Assembly (NCBI GenBank): GCA_964536025.1
Contig: CAZHXA010000024.1
Coordinates: forward strand, 1-32,933
DNA length: 32,933 nucleotides
Direction: 5' to 3'
DNA from: RGIG4576 sp964536025
Lineage (GTDB): Bacteria > Bacteroidota > Bacteroidia > Bacteroidales > Muribaculaceae
In this document: positions 16,545 through 25,660 of the stretch, one piece after another
How the letters are laid out: every line of letters starts with the position of its first letter
How positions within the stretch are numbered: the stretch's first letter is position 1
The notes under the pieces: model-generated
Told to the model about the DNA's origin: nothing
Seen by the model: only the letters and a program-made list of their open reading frames with translations
Databases searched by the model: none
Program-made: the position numbers and the translations under genes

Positions 16545-17639
16545 ATGGAAAAGAAAGATCGACTTATAACCATAGCAATACATACTTATGCCAAAGCTTT
16601 AATTTTAAAATCCTTATTGGAAAATGAGGGGATACAAGTTGTTATAAATAACGTGAATCTCATTCAGCCAGTTGTCTCATCGGGGGTTAGAGTGAGAATT
16701 AATGAACAAGATTTACCATTAGCATTAAAGATTATAGAAGAAATGTCATTTGAAGAAAAAGAAGCAATCGATGACAAAAACAAACCTCTTATTTTGATAC
16801 CAATAGATTTTTCTGACTATTCTAATAAAGCGTGTGTCATAGGATTTGATTTCGCAAAACAATTGGGTGGACAAGTTTTATTGTTACATTCATATATTGC
16901 TATGCAATATGCAATGGCAATGATGCCATTTTCAGATGATGATTATGATGATAAACATGCTGAAAAGAAAGCACTTAAAAAAATGACGGATTTTGAGCAT
17001 TATATTAAGGATAACATTGCGTCAGGTAATTTACCTGGTGTGAAATTTATAAGCAAAGTTGAAGAAGGTGTACCTGAAGAATCAATTTTGGATATAGCTA
17101 AAAAAGAAAATCCTATTTTAATTGTAATGGGGACTCGTGGAAAGAGTAAAAAAGAAGCTGAATTAATAGGCAGCGTAACAGCTGAAGTTTTGGATGCAGG
17201 AAAATTTCCTGTGCTTTCAATTCCTGAAGGTATGGAGATAAGTAATATTTCAGAAATTAAAAATGTAGCATTTTTTAGTAATTTTATTCAACAGGATTTA
17301 TTATCTTTTGATGTATTTGCACGTATATTTAAAGGCAAAAAATTAAATATAACAATAATTCCTATTGTAGAACAAAGCAAAGATGAAAAATCCAAGCAAT
17401 ATTTGAAACAATTGTTACAATACTGTCAATCTCATTATAAAGATTTTGATTTTAGAATAGAGCATTTAACTGACGCTAATTTTTTAAATGATTTTGAGGA
17501 ATATGTAAAAAATAGTCAAACCGACCTTATATTAATACCAAATAAAAAAAGAAATATTTTTGCAAGGCTGTTTAGCCCGAGCATTGCTCATCGAATGATA
17601 TTTCATTCCGATATACCCATGTTGGTCGTTCCTATATAA
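16545..17639 (+). CDS. DUF2007 domain fused to tandem UspA domains
   Basis: A 364-residue cytoplasmic protein with three domains. Residues 1-70 resemble DUF2007, a small domain named as a putative signal-transducing unit (AIHTYAKALILKSLLENEGI). Residues 82-227 are a UspA domain with the ATP-binding pattern G-x2-G-x9-G-S intact (G196, G199, G209, S210). Residues about 239-364 form a second UspA-like domain in which the glycine motif is absent, so it probably does not bind ATP. Tandem UspA proteins act in stress responses; the fusion to DUF2007 hints at a regulatory input. The gene starts 34 nt after the preceding terminator, and no consensus promoter was found for it. Confidence 0.85.
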   Translation: MEKKDRLITIAIHTYAKALILKSLLENEGIQVVINNVNLIQPVVSSGVRVRINEQDLPLALKIIEEMSFEEKEAIDDKNKPLILIPIDFSDYSNKACVIGFDFAKQLGGQVLLLHSYIAMQYAMAMMPFSDDDYDDKHAEKKALKKMTDFEHYIKDNIASGNLPGVKFISKVEEGVPEESILDIAKKENPILIVMGTRGKSKKEAELIGSVTAEVLDAGKFPVLSIPEGMEISNISEIKNVAFFSNFIQQDLLSFDVFARIFKGKKLNITIIPIVEQSKDEKSKQYLKQLLQYCQSHYKDFDFRIEHLTDANFLNDFEEYVKNSQTDLILIPNKKRNIFARLFSPSIAHRMIFHSDIPMLVVPI

Positions 17640-17640
17640 T

Positions 17641-17690
17641 AAAAGCACCATAAAAGTCTTTTTTTGAAGCTTTATGGTGCTTTTTATTTT
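17641..17690. terminator. Terminator between the UspA gene and the convergent MFS gene
   Basis: Arms 17641-17654 and 17671-17684 form a perfect 14-bp stem with a 16-nt loop, beginning right after the UspA stop. On the + strand it runs into TTTTTATTTT. The MFS gene ends on the other side at 17709, so the stem may serve both genes. Confidence 0.82.
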
Positions 17691-17708
17691 GATACAAAAT
17701 GGTTATTC

Positions 17709-19370
17709 TTATTTGATGTTTGGTTCTTCAAGACCAAGCCCTTTTTTCTTGTCAACAGCTTTAAGTATAAATCCGAGAATTAAAGCGGCAACACCTAAAG
17801 AAGCCAACATAACAAGAGGTGCAGTATAATTATATGATACAGCAGCTTGTTCCGGTGAAATACTTCCATTTTGCAATCCTTCAACTAATTCTGGATTTGT
17901 TTTATCAAGAACTTTTCCTATTAAAAGAGGGAATAACCAAAGACCTATGTTTTGTATCCAAAAAATCAAAGCATAAGCACTTCCTATAATTTTTGCATCA
18001 ACTAATTTAGGAACACTTGGCCATAAAGAAGCAGGAACTAATGAAAAACTTGCACCAAGAACTAAAATGGTTAAATATGCTATCGTTATACCTCCTACAG
18101 GATTACCTTTAAACATTGGCAATATAAAGGCAAATGTTAAGTGACATGCAATAAGTAACATCGAACCCAATATTAACATTGAAGCCGCTTTACCTTTATG
18201 GTCAACATAATTTCCTAAAATAGGGGTTATACCTACAGCTAAAAGAGGGAATACTGCGAATACCGTTTCAGCACTTTGACGCATATACCCCATATAGCAG
18301 AAGATAGTTAAAGCAACAATGGCAATTACTAAAAGACTGCTTTTAGTTGTTTTATTTTTTGAAAAATTACTTGCAAAAGCCGATGCTGCAACAATTAACA
18401 TAATACAATATTGAATAACTGTTACCGTATTTGTTGCCCAAAAAGAATTTGGGTCAACTTCAGTAAATGTCAAATTACATTGTAGCATATTAACTGCATA
18501 TTTTTGAAATGGGAAAATTGCAGAGTAATACAACACACAAAGTAGAGCAACCAACCAGAAACCGCTACTTGTTAAAATAGAACCAAGATCACTTATTTTG
18601 AAAGGATCATCTTTTTCTTCTGCTTCTCCTGTTTGTGAATCAAGTTTTTTGTCCATAAAAAAATAAACTATGAACATAATGAGTGCTATCATCAATAATA
18701 TAACACCAAATGCGACTGATCTTGAAACATCAATAGTACCGCCTAATTTTGCAAACACAGGAGAGAATATCATGCATGTTGCAACGCCAAGACGTGCTAA
18801 AGCCATTTCAGATCCCATAGCCAAAGCCATTTCTCTTCCTTTAAACCATTTTACAATTCCTCGAGATACAGTTATACCTGCCATTTCAACACCACAACCG
18901 AATATCATGAACCCAACTGCAGCAAATTTAGCTGAAGCAGGCATACCTTTGTAGAATGGAGATATACCTAATTCATCAAATCCGGGTATATAATTTAAAT
19001 TTTCAGTAAACCATAAATTTAAAGGACTATTAATGAAAGATTCTGTTACTGCATACCAATTGATTGTTGCTCCTATAAGCATTACAACTCCCGATAATAC
19101 GGCAGTAAACCTTACTCCCATTTTATCAAGAATGATTCCGGCAAAAATTAAGAAAAATACAAATACATTTAGGAATGTTTCCGAGCCTTGCATTGTGCCG
19201 AAAGCAGTAGAGTCCCAACCTCTTGTTGACTGCATTAAATCTTTAATAGGGGACAAAATGTCCATGAAGATGTAACTAAAAAACATTGCTGATGCTAAAA
19301 GCAATAAAGCGGTCCATCGCATTGCTGAAGAATCTCGCAAAGTTTGTTGAATTTTGTTAGTTGTTGTCAT
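17709..19370 (-). CDS. MFS transporter
   Basis: A 553-residue polytopic inner-membrane protein with about 12-14 hydrophobic segments. The major-facilitator loop motif is seen after the second helix as LDKMGVR (81-87), and a matching GNYVDHKGKA loop occurs in the second half. A longer periplasmic loop lies at about 108-148. The substrate is not identifiable from the sequence; the length and split layout recall the MFSD1-like branch, but this is a loose impression. It follows dnaG by 29 nt with no promoter seen, so it may be co-transcribed with primase. Confidence 0.85.
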   Translation of the reverse strand: MTTTNKIQQTLRDSSAMRWTALLLLASAMFFSYIFMDILSPIKDLMQSTRGWDSTAFGTMQGSETFLNVFVFFLIFAGIILDKMGVRFTAVLSGVVMLIGATINWYAVTESFINSPLNLWFTENLNYIPGFDELGISPFYKGMPASAKFAAVGFMIFGCGVEMAGITVSRGIVKWFKGREMALAMGSEMALARLGVATCMIFSPVFAKLGGTIDVSRSVAFGVILLMIALIMFIVYFFMDKKLDSQTGEAEEKDDPFKISDLGSILTSSGFWLVALLCVLYYSAIFPFQKYAVNMLQCNLTFTEVDPNSFWATNTVTVIQYCIMLIVAASAFASNFSKNKTTKSSLLVIAIVALTIFCYMGYMRQSAETVFAVFPLLAVGITPILGNYVDHKGKAASMLILGSMLLIACHLTFAFILPMFKGNPVGGITIAYLTILVLGASFSLVPASLWPSVPKLVDAKIIGSAYALIFWIQNIGLWLFPLLIGKVLDKTNPELVEGLQNGSISPEQAAVSYNYTAPLVMLASLGVAALILGFILKAVDKKKGLGLEEPNIK

Positions 19371-19399
19371 TTCTGTTTATAATTAATATGTTAAGTATT

Positions 19400-21553
19400 T
19401 TACTTTTTGGGATTAACGACTCTATCTCCAAGATATTTTGCTAATTCTTTTCTTAAATCATATAATTCTTGAATAAGTTTCAGTAATTCTTCCGTATTAC
19501 CATTATTTAGCAATAATTCTTTTTGAGTATCTTTTATTTGACACAATATTAAAGCATCTTTCCAATTATAGATAGCTTGAGGAACAAGAGTGTCAAGTTT
19601 ATCTAAATCAGATTTAATAGTCCCATATCTTGTATGTATTTTGCTTAATAAGTGCTTTTCACTTATTAAATCTAACGATATGTTTCTTATCTCATCATCC
19701 GGATGTGAAGTTAATTTCTTTTCCAAAAAATACTTTTGAAATTCCTGTAAAGAAGATTTATAGAATGAGTTTAATACATCATTGAGTTCTTTTTCCTTTT
19801 TTTCTACATCTTGTATATTAAGAATGTCATCTTTTATGGAATGAATTCCTTCTTCTCGTTTTTGAGATATTGTAATATTTAAATTTTGTAAAAACACATC
19901 TTTTTCTTTATCGTAGTCTTGTCTATAAGAAAGACAAAGATTAAATAATTTATCGAAAATAGGATTTGAAAAAGAAAGATTGTCCACACTTAATTCATCT
20001 GCTATGTATTGTATTAATGAGATAGACATATCTTTTCCATTTTCATTGCAAAAATCAAGCATACCATATTTTACGACATATTTCAATATATCTTTTTCAT
20101 GTGGATATAGAATTTTTACATTTGTTGAAATGTTTTTTATGTCGTTTACACTTTCTTTTGTTTCTTCTATTGGACTTTTTGGTTCGAAGTTTTGATGTGT
20201 TTCTGATTTATCTTCAAGATCTTTTTTACTTCTTTTTTCTAGTTCTTTTTGCTTGTTTAGTTCGATTTTTTTATTTACCTCTCTGATTATTACCTTTTCA
20301 TCAATATTAAACAATTCGCTACATTCTTTTATGTAAATCGAACGAGGTATATCAAAAGGTATTAGTGCTATTGATGATACAACATCTCCAATAGCAGCAG
20401 CTTGTTTAATTGGATCTTCTTTTGTTCCATCAAGAAGCATTTGCTTCATAAATCGAATAAAATCGACTTCGTTATTGTCAATATATTCTTGAAATTCGCT
20501 TGCACTATGTTTTCGTGAAAAACTATCAGGGTCATCTCCATCTGGTAGTAAAAGTATGCGAATATTTAGTCCTTCAGGCAATAATAAATTTATTGCTCGT
20601 AATGCCGCTTTTATTCCGGCTGAATCGCCATCATAAAGAATTGTTACGTTTTCAGTAAATCTATGAATTAACCTTACTTGATTTATTGTAAGTGCTGTCC
20701 CTAAAGATGCAATAGTATTTTCAAATCCGGCTTGATGCATTGAAACTACATCGGCATTTCCTTCTACAAGAAAACATTTATCTTTTTTTACTATTGCTTG
20801 TTTAGCTTGATACAATCCATAAAGTTCATTACTTTTTTTATAAATTATAGATTCTGGAGAATTTACATATTTTGCATGATCATTTTTGAGAGTTCTACCA
20901 CTAAAAGCTATTACCTTTCCAGCAATATTTAATACAGGGAACATAACGCGTCCCTTAAAACGGTCATAACCTCCTCCTCTGTTATCATCTATACATAAAC
21001 CTGTGTCATATAAATATTTCTTGTTATATCCTTTAGATACAGCTTCGTTAAAAAGCATATTGCTATTATCTAAAGAATATCCAAGATGGAATTTTTTTAT
21101 AATGGAATCACTGAACCCTCGTTCATAAAAATAGGATAATCCAATGTCGCGTCCATCATCGGTTTCATATAATTTTTCTTCAAAAAAATTGCTTGCAAAT
21201 TCATTTATAAGGAGCATGCTTTCTCTTTCTGACTGTGCTTTACGCTCTTCATCTGTCATCTCCTTTTCAATAATGTCTATATGATATTTTTTTGCTAAAT
21301 ATCGAAGTGCCTCAGAGTAGGAGAGTTGTTCATGCTCCATTATAAAACCAATGGGACTACCTCCTTTCCCACAACTAAAACAATGACAAATACCTTTTGC
21401 TTTAGACACACTAAAAGAAGGCGTTTTTTCATTATGAAAAGGACATAATCCTATATAATTTGCACCACGACGACGCAAATTGACAAAATCAGACACAACC
21501 TCAACAATGTCGGCAGTATCCAAAATCTTTGCAACTGTAGACTTATCAATCAT
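19400..21553 (-). CDS. dnaG: DNA primase
   Basis: DnaG of 717 residues, which synthesises the RNA primers for replication. The CHC2 zinc finger is intact (C37, H40, C58, C61). The catalytic core follows, with RFKGRVMFPV near 197-206. The TOPRIM fold shows E263 in FLVEGNADV, then D307 and D309 in YDGDSAG, then LPDGDDPD (336-343). The C-terminal third is charged and helical, as expected for the DnaB-binding region, and is less conserved. The start MIDKSTVAKILDTADIVEVV is standard. A -7 box lies 21 nt upstream. Confidence 0.97.
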   Translation of the reverse strand: MIDKSTVAKILDTADIVEVVSDFVNLRRRGANYIGLCPFHNEKTPSFSVSKAKGICHCFSCGKGGSPIGFIMEHEQLSYSEALRYLAKKYHIDIIEKEMTDEERKAQSERESMLLINEFASNFFEEKLYETDDGRDIGLSYFYERGFSDSIIKKFHLGYSLDNSNMLFNEAVSKGYNKKYLYDTGLCIDDNRGGGYDRFKGRVMFPVLNIAGKVIAFSGRTLKNDHAKYVNSPESIIYKKSNELYGLYQAKQAIVKKDKCFLVEGNADVVSMHQAGFENTIASLGTALTINQVRLIHRFTENVTILYDGDSAGIKAALRAINLLLPEGLNIRILLLPDGDDPDSFSRKHSASEFQEYIDNNEVDFIRFMKQMLLDGTKEDPIKQAAAIGDVVSSIALIPFDIPRSIYIKECSELFNIDEKVIIREVNKKIELNKQKELEKRSKKDLEDKSETHQNFEPKSPIEETKESVNDIKNISTNVKILYPHEKDILKYVVKYGMLDFCNENGKDMSISLIQYIADELSVDNLSFSNPIFDKLFNLCLSYRQDYDKEKDVFLQNLNITISQKREEGIHSIKDDILNIQDVEKKEKELNDVLNSFYKSSLQEFQKYFLEKKLTSHPDDEIRNISLDLISEKHLLSKIHTRYGTIKSDLDKLDTLVPQAIYNWKDALILCQIKDTQKELLLNNGNTEELLKLIQELYDLRKELAKYLGDRVVNPKK

Positions 21554-21574
21554 TATTTTATATAAACCACATTA

Positions 21575-21582
21575 CAAAATTA
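21575..21582 (-). promoter_or_regulatory. Predicted -7 element for dnaG
   Basis: The minus strand reads TAATTTTG, an exact TAnnTTTG match 21 nt before the dnaG ATG. No -33 TTTG was found at the usual spacing. Confidence 0.42.
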
Positions 21583-21610
21583 GTCAAAATATATGACACG
21601 TTTACTATGT

Positions 21611-21646
21611 AAATAAAAAAAGTCGGGCAATCTTTTAATGCCCGAC
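21611..21646 (-). terminator. Rho-independent terminator of the muropeptide operon
   Basis: GTCGGGCA (21622-21629) and TGCCCGAC (21639-21646) form a perfect, GC-rich 8-bp stem with a 9-nt loop. On the minus strand it is followed by TTTTTTTATTT. It starts 24 nt after the stop of the epimerase gene at 21671 and separates that operon from dnaG, which is transcribed in the same direction. Confidence 0.9.
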
Positions 21647-21670
21647 AATTATATATATGAGTAATATGTT

Positions 21671-22810
21671 TTATTCCATTCCTTTTATAAGAGAAACACC
21701 AAGTCCAGGTTTATCAGCCGGAATCACTTTTCCATCTTTAAAAATGAGACCTTCAAATCTATCATTAGCTATTAATACATTTCCGTCCAAGTCAGTCCAA
21801 TCTACCATAGGTGATAATTGTGCTGCTGCTGCAATACCACAAGATGTTTCTGTCATGCAACCAAGCATTACGTACATATCCAACGATTTTGCTAAAACGG
21901 CCATTTTATAAGCTTCATGAAGACCTGTACTTTTCATAAGTTTAATATTAATACCATCATATACGCCTTTAAAACGAACTACATCCGGTAATCGCTGAAA
22001 AGCTTCATCAGCTATTATAGGAAGAGGGCTACGTTCTCGTAACCATGCAGTTTCATCAAGCATTTCTTTTGGTAATGGTTGTTCTACAAAGATACAACCC
22101 CTTTCTTTTAGCCAATGACACATCTCTAAGGCTTCTTCTTTTGTATTCCAGCCTTGATTAGCATCAACACATAATTGTCTATCTGTAGATTTTCTAATAC
22201 TTTCAACAAGTTCTTTATCTCCAGGTACGCCCATTTTGACTTTGAGAACTTTATATTGTTCAGATTCTTTTATTTTTTGTTGAACAACATCAGGAGTATC
22301 GTTACTTATAGTAAAAGATGTTGGGTGTATTTTTTCTGGAGATAATCCCCATATTTTATACCATGGTTGCCCCATAATTTTACCAAGTAAATCGTGTAGA
22401 GCTATATCGATTGAAGCTTTTGCTGCTCTATTATTTGGAGCAACAGAATCAACATAAGACAATATATCATCTATTCTAAATGGGTCTGTAAATTGAGCAA
22501 GGTCTAAAGAACTAAGAAACTTTTGAACACTTTCGATACTTTCACCCAAATATGGAGGCATAGAAGCTTCTCCATATCCAATTATACCGTCATATTCTAA
22601 TTCTATCTGCACATCAGGAGTTGTTGTACGGCTTGATTTTGCTAAATTAAATGCATGTTTTAGCTTTAATTCATAAGGTTTAAAACGAAGTGTCAAATGT
22701 CCTGATTTAGTAGTTGTTTTTGTGCTGCAACCAAAAGCAGATAATGACATTAAAGAAGATGCTGACAAGATTCCGGCACTTGAACCTATTATAAATTTCC
22801 GTCTGTCCAT
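21671..22810 (-). CDS. Dipeptide epimerase (L-Ala-D/L-Glu epimerase family), exported
   Basis: A 379-residue enolase-superfamily protein of the muconate-lactonising/dipeptide epimerase group. The catalytic lysines are K190 and K192 (KVK), with K290 on the other face. The metal ligands are D216 (VDANQGW), E243 (VEQPL) and D268 (ADEAF). D340 and D342 in TDLDG are at the position that contacts the dipeptide amino group in this family. The N-terminus is unusual: MDRRKFIIG resembles a twin-arginine signal, followed by a hydrophobic stretch and a possible lipobox ending at C28. The enzyme is therefore probably exported, unlike cytoplasmic E. coli YcjG. It lies 25 nt after the NlpC/P60 gene. Other dipeptide specificities are possible. 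Confidence 0.88.
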   Translation of the reverse strand: MDRRKFIIGSSAGILSASSLMSLSAFGCSTKTTTKSGHLTLRFKPYELKLKHAFNLAKSSRTTTPDVQIELEYDGIIGYGEASMPPYLGESIESVQKFLSSLDLAQFTDPFRIDDILSYVDSVAPNNRAAKASIDIALHDLLGKIMGQPWYKIWGLSPEKIHPTSFTISNDTPDVVQQKIKESEQYKVLKVKMGVPGDKELVESIRKSTDRQLCVDANQGWNTKEEALEMCHWLKERGCIFVEQPLPKEMLDETAWLRERSPLPIIADEAFQRLPDVVRFKGVYDGINIKLMKSTGLHEAYKMAVLAKSLDMYVMLGCMTETSCGIAAAAQLSPMVDWTDLDGNVLIANDRFEGLIFKDGKVIPADKPGLGVSLIKGME

Positions 22811-22835
22811 ATATTAGCATATTTATAGTTAACAA

Positions 22836-23975
22836 TTAGAAATACCAAATGTGATTTTTTACCAAAGTAATACCTTTTGTACCAATTTTTCCATTAATAC
22901 GAGTCATTGATAAGAATGGAGTCGTTAAGTAGTTCTCGGCATTAGGGTCAACACTATTAATTTTTACTCTTCCGGAGCAATGAATATATTCTCCATCTTT
23001 CAAATATATAGCCACATGAGTAACACGTCCGCTTTTACTTCCAAAGAATAACAAATCGCCCAATTGTGCTTCTTTCCAATTCTCTGCAGACATTACAGAA
23101 CCTATTAATGCCTGTTGTGACGCATCTCTATGTAAAATTATACCATTTGCAAAATAAGATACTTTTACAAGACCGGAACAATCGGTTACTTTAGTTGAAG
23201 TTCCTCCCCAAAGATATCCATGTCCCATCAATCTATGTGCAACTTTCGAAATAAGTTCTGCATTAAATGTTTGATTTGACCACGAACTTAATTCTTGAAC
23301 TTCGTTTTTTTCAACATATCCGATTCTACCGTCCGGGGTAGACAATTCTATTTGGTTACCTTTTTCTCCTTTATATTCAAGAATATTACCCATTACAAGG
23401 TCGCTAACTGTATTTCCTGCTTCATCAACTAATTGAGTTTGATACTCTGTGACGATATATCTTTTAGCCTTTCTCCATGCATCAAATTCAATCTGTGTTA
23501 TTTTATGTAACGAATTGCTCGGAACATATGAAATATATTCATCAGGAGTTTGAACTCTTGCCCAATCTCCGGAATATTCAAGAATTTTCACTGGTGTACC
23601 CATGATAGCTTGAGTTGCCATTTCTGCAGAATGTTTACCTGCTGTTCTAAGTGATGCTATAGCTAATTTCACAATAGCCCAAGGCTTTTCCTGAGTATAT
23701 TCAAGAACGGAAACACTATCTATATATTTAACGCCATTTGATGATAAATTTTGCAAAATGTGATGCTTAAGAATATTGTTATCAACTTTTCCTTTAAGAG
23801 TCCATTTCCCATTTGATTCTTCAGCTTTAATATCTACAATTGCTATTCTTGAGTCGGGAGCTAATTGTTTTTTTATTGAACCGATTAATTCATTTACATT
23901 TTCTTGAGCAGTTGTTGTATTACAGCCCAAAATAATTGCACATGAGAATGCTAAAAGCTTAATTGTTCGTATCAT
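22836..23975 (-). CDS. SH3 / NlpC-P60 (C40) peptidase, putative gamma-D-glutamyl-diamino acid endopeptidase
   Basis: A 379-residue exported protein with a signal peptide and lipobox-like IILGC (C18). Residues about 25-95 are an N-terminal region of unclear type, two bacterial SH3-like domains follow (about 97-158 and 172-228), then an NlpC/P60 domain (238-360). The catalytic triad candidates are C266 (TDCSGLV), H320 (VTHVAIY) and H332 (YIHCSG). Related Bacteroides proteins cleave between D-Glu and the diamino acid of peptidoglycan stem peptides, which would release L-Ala-D-Glu, the substrate of the epimerase encoded next. The gene begins 12 nt after the transglutaminase-like gene. Confidence 0.9.
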   Translation of the reverse strand: MIRTIKLLAFSCAIILGCNTTTAQENVNELIGSIKKQLAPDSRIAIVDIKAEESNGKWTLKGKVDNNILKHHILQNLSSNGVKYIDSVSVLEYTQEKPWAIVKLAIASLRTAGKHSAEMATQAIMGTPVKILEYSGDWARVQTPDEYISYVPSNSLHKITQIEFDAWRKAKRYIVTEYQTQLVDEAGNTVSDLVMGNILEYKGEKGNQIELSTPDGRIGYVEKNEVQELSSWSNQTFNAELISKVAHRLMGHGYLWGGTSTKVTDCSGLVKVSYFANGIILHRDASQQALIGSVMSAENWKEAQLGDLLFFGSKSGRVTHVAIYLKDGEYIHCSGRVKINSVDPNAENYLTTPFLSMTRINGKIGTKGITLVKNHIWYF

Positions 23976-23987
23976 AATAATATAATG

Positions 23988-25415
23988 TTATTTAATAGTA
24001 ATAGGAGTTATTTTATTTATAATTAAATCTGATTTAAATCTTGAAATATTTCCATTTTTCCATTCGACTTCACCTGCTTGAAAATCAACAGTTTCACAAC
24101 GTAAAAACTTCTTTTTAGGATAAAATTCACCATTAGTTCCTTTATTTGTTGCAAATCTATATCCATCAATAGAAGTTTTGTAAAAATCTTGGAATGGCTC
24201 ATTATATGTAGTTCTACCTCTTGACATATCACAAGGCACCCAACCTGTACCTTCAAAATAAATTTCTAACCAATCATGCCAGCCTGCACTGCTTGAAGGA
24301 AATTCCCAACCACTTTCCCAACGAGCCGGAATTCCAATATTTCTTAGTAATGAGATATATAATAATGATACTTGACCACAATCTCCATGATTGATATTTA
24401 AAACATATTCAGGAATACATGGTATTGTACTATAATCAATAGCACCTGCCCATGGATAATTTGCAGAAATCCAATCATAAATCAATGATGCCTGTTTAAC
24501 AGGATTTTTTTCATCACCTATTATTTTTAGTGCCAGTTCTTTCATTTTATCATTTAGTATGATATGCGGTAACTCTTGGCAAGTATTATCTTTATATTCT
24601 TGTGTTTGCGTATTATATGGTTTTAAATTTCGCAGAATTGTACCCCTATGAAAAACTTGAGCACCAACTTCATAACTCATCTTTATTTCAAAACGAGTAG
24701 GAGTATCTTTTTTAGCTTTTTGTTCCATATAGACTGTATTATGCACACTACCAACAGAATGAGTTACCGGTGACGAAGAATAATCTATTACGAAATTTCT
24801 TTGGCGACCATTATCATAAGGAAATGGTAGCCATGCTCTTATAATTTCTCCTGATGGAACTTCATTTGCAGGCACTTCAAGAAAATATGTCAATTCAATC
24901 TTTTTCCAATCACAAACATTGTTGACGTCAGTTTTTTGAGATAAAATATATTCACATATTTTATGAACATCATTATAGTCTTCTTTTTTATCTAAGGCTA
25001 TCTTTGATGAATATAGTTCTTTGTTTAGCAAGCTAAAATTTCTAATAGATTTTCTAAACCAATATTCTTTTCCATCAATATTTCTTGTCTCGAGGTATTT
25101 TTTTTCTTTCCAAGACTCAATCAATTCATCTGTTGCATTAGGAACTTTTTCAAGTAGTATTTTTTTTCCTTCTTCCGGAGTCAAGTTAAAATCTTTACGG
25201 ATTCGAAACATTATATCTTGTAAAGAATCAACCAACCATTTTTGTTGTTTTTTCTCTTTTTTACTTAATTTATTAATCGTAGTTTCTACATTTATGAAAT
25301 TACCATTATTTAGATCTTTTATTGTTTCTTGTTTCCATGTTTGAGCATAAGCACTTGTTCCTATAGCAGTGCATAAAGCCATTGATAATAGTTTTATGAT
25401 TTCTTTTTTTCGCAT
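23988..25415 (-). CDS. Exported transglutaminase-like protein
   Basis: Using the ATG at 25415 (MRKKEIIKLLSMALCT), the product is 475 residues with a signal peptide ending near SAYA. The upstream ATG at 25463 is rejected because it precedes the predicted promoter. The N-terminal 160 residues are charged and helical. A beta-rich domain follows, then a transglutaminase-like core with C346 (GDCGQ), H380 (GWHDW) and D396 (PCDMSRG) as the catalytic triad. Bacterial members are usually peptidases rather than cross-linkers. It is the first gene of an operon with two peptidoglycan-peptide enzymes, so a role in peptide processing is plausible but unproven. Confidence 0.85.
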   Translation of the reverse strand: MRKKEIIKLLSMALCTAIGTSAYAQTWKQETIKDLNNGNFINVETTINKLSKKEKKQQKWLVDSLQDIMFRIRKDFNLTPEEGKKILLEKVPNATDELIESWKEKKYLETRNIDGKEYWFRKSIRNFSLLNKELYSSKIALDKKEDYNDVHKICEYILSQKTDVNNVCDWKKIELTYFLEVPANEVPSGEIIRAWLPFPYDNGRQRNFVIDYSSSPVTHSVGSVHNTVYMEQKAKKDTPTRFEIKMSYEVGAQVFHRGTILRNLKPYNTQTQEYKDNTCQELPHIILNDKMKELALKIIGDEKNPVKQASLIYDWISANYPWAGAIDYSTIPCIPEYVLNINHGDCGQVSLLYISLLRNIGIPARWESGWEFPSSSAGWHDWLEIYFEGTGWVPCDMSRGRTTYNEPFQDFYKTSIDGYRFATNKGTNGEFYPKKKFLRCETVDFQAGEVEWKNGNISRFKSDLIINKITPITIK

Positions 25416-25440
25416 AATAGTGATTTTAATTATCCAATTA

Positions 25441-25448
25441 CAAATATA
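25441..25448 (-). promoter_or_regulatory. Predicted -7 element for the muropeptide operon
   Basis: The minus strand reads TATATTTG, an exact TAnnTTTG match 25 nt before the chosen start at 25415. The -33 region is A/T-rich without a clear TTTG. The box supports the shorter start of the transglutaminase-like gene. Confidence 0.45.
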
Positions 25449-25611
25449 GCGAAAAATAAGCAATTTTTCATTTTTTAATTATTTTTTACTGCAATATTGT
25501 AAAAAACATTACTTATTTATTTTTTAATAAAGTTTTTCCTTCATTATTGTTGAACTTTTATGTAATCCATTTTAAAATACTTAAAAAGTATAATCATACA
25601 TAAAAATTGTG

Positions 25612-25640
25612 TTTGTATTAATATTTTTTACGTAACTTCG
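25612..25640 (+). promoter_or_regulatory. Possible promoter of the TPR gene
   Basis: TTTG at 25612-25615 and TAACTTCG at 25633-25640 (seven of eight to TAnnTTTG) lie 20 nt before the ATG at 25661. The 17-nt spacing is shorter than usual, so this is a weak call. The rest of the 245-nt divergent region from 25416 is A/T-rich, with only the opposing -7 box recognised. Confidence 0.3.
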
Positions 25641-25660
25641 CAATATAAGTTATTTGCAAT

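Noticed and set aside
25577..25591. Small palindrome ATACTT-AAA-AAGTAT in the divergent region before the TPR gene
   Set aside because: Six-bp A/T-rich arms are expected by chance in such sequence, and it does not align with either promoter box.
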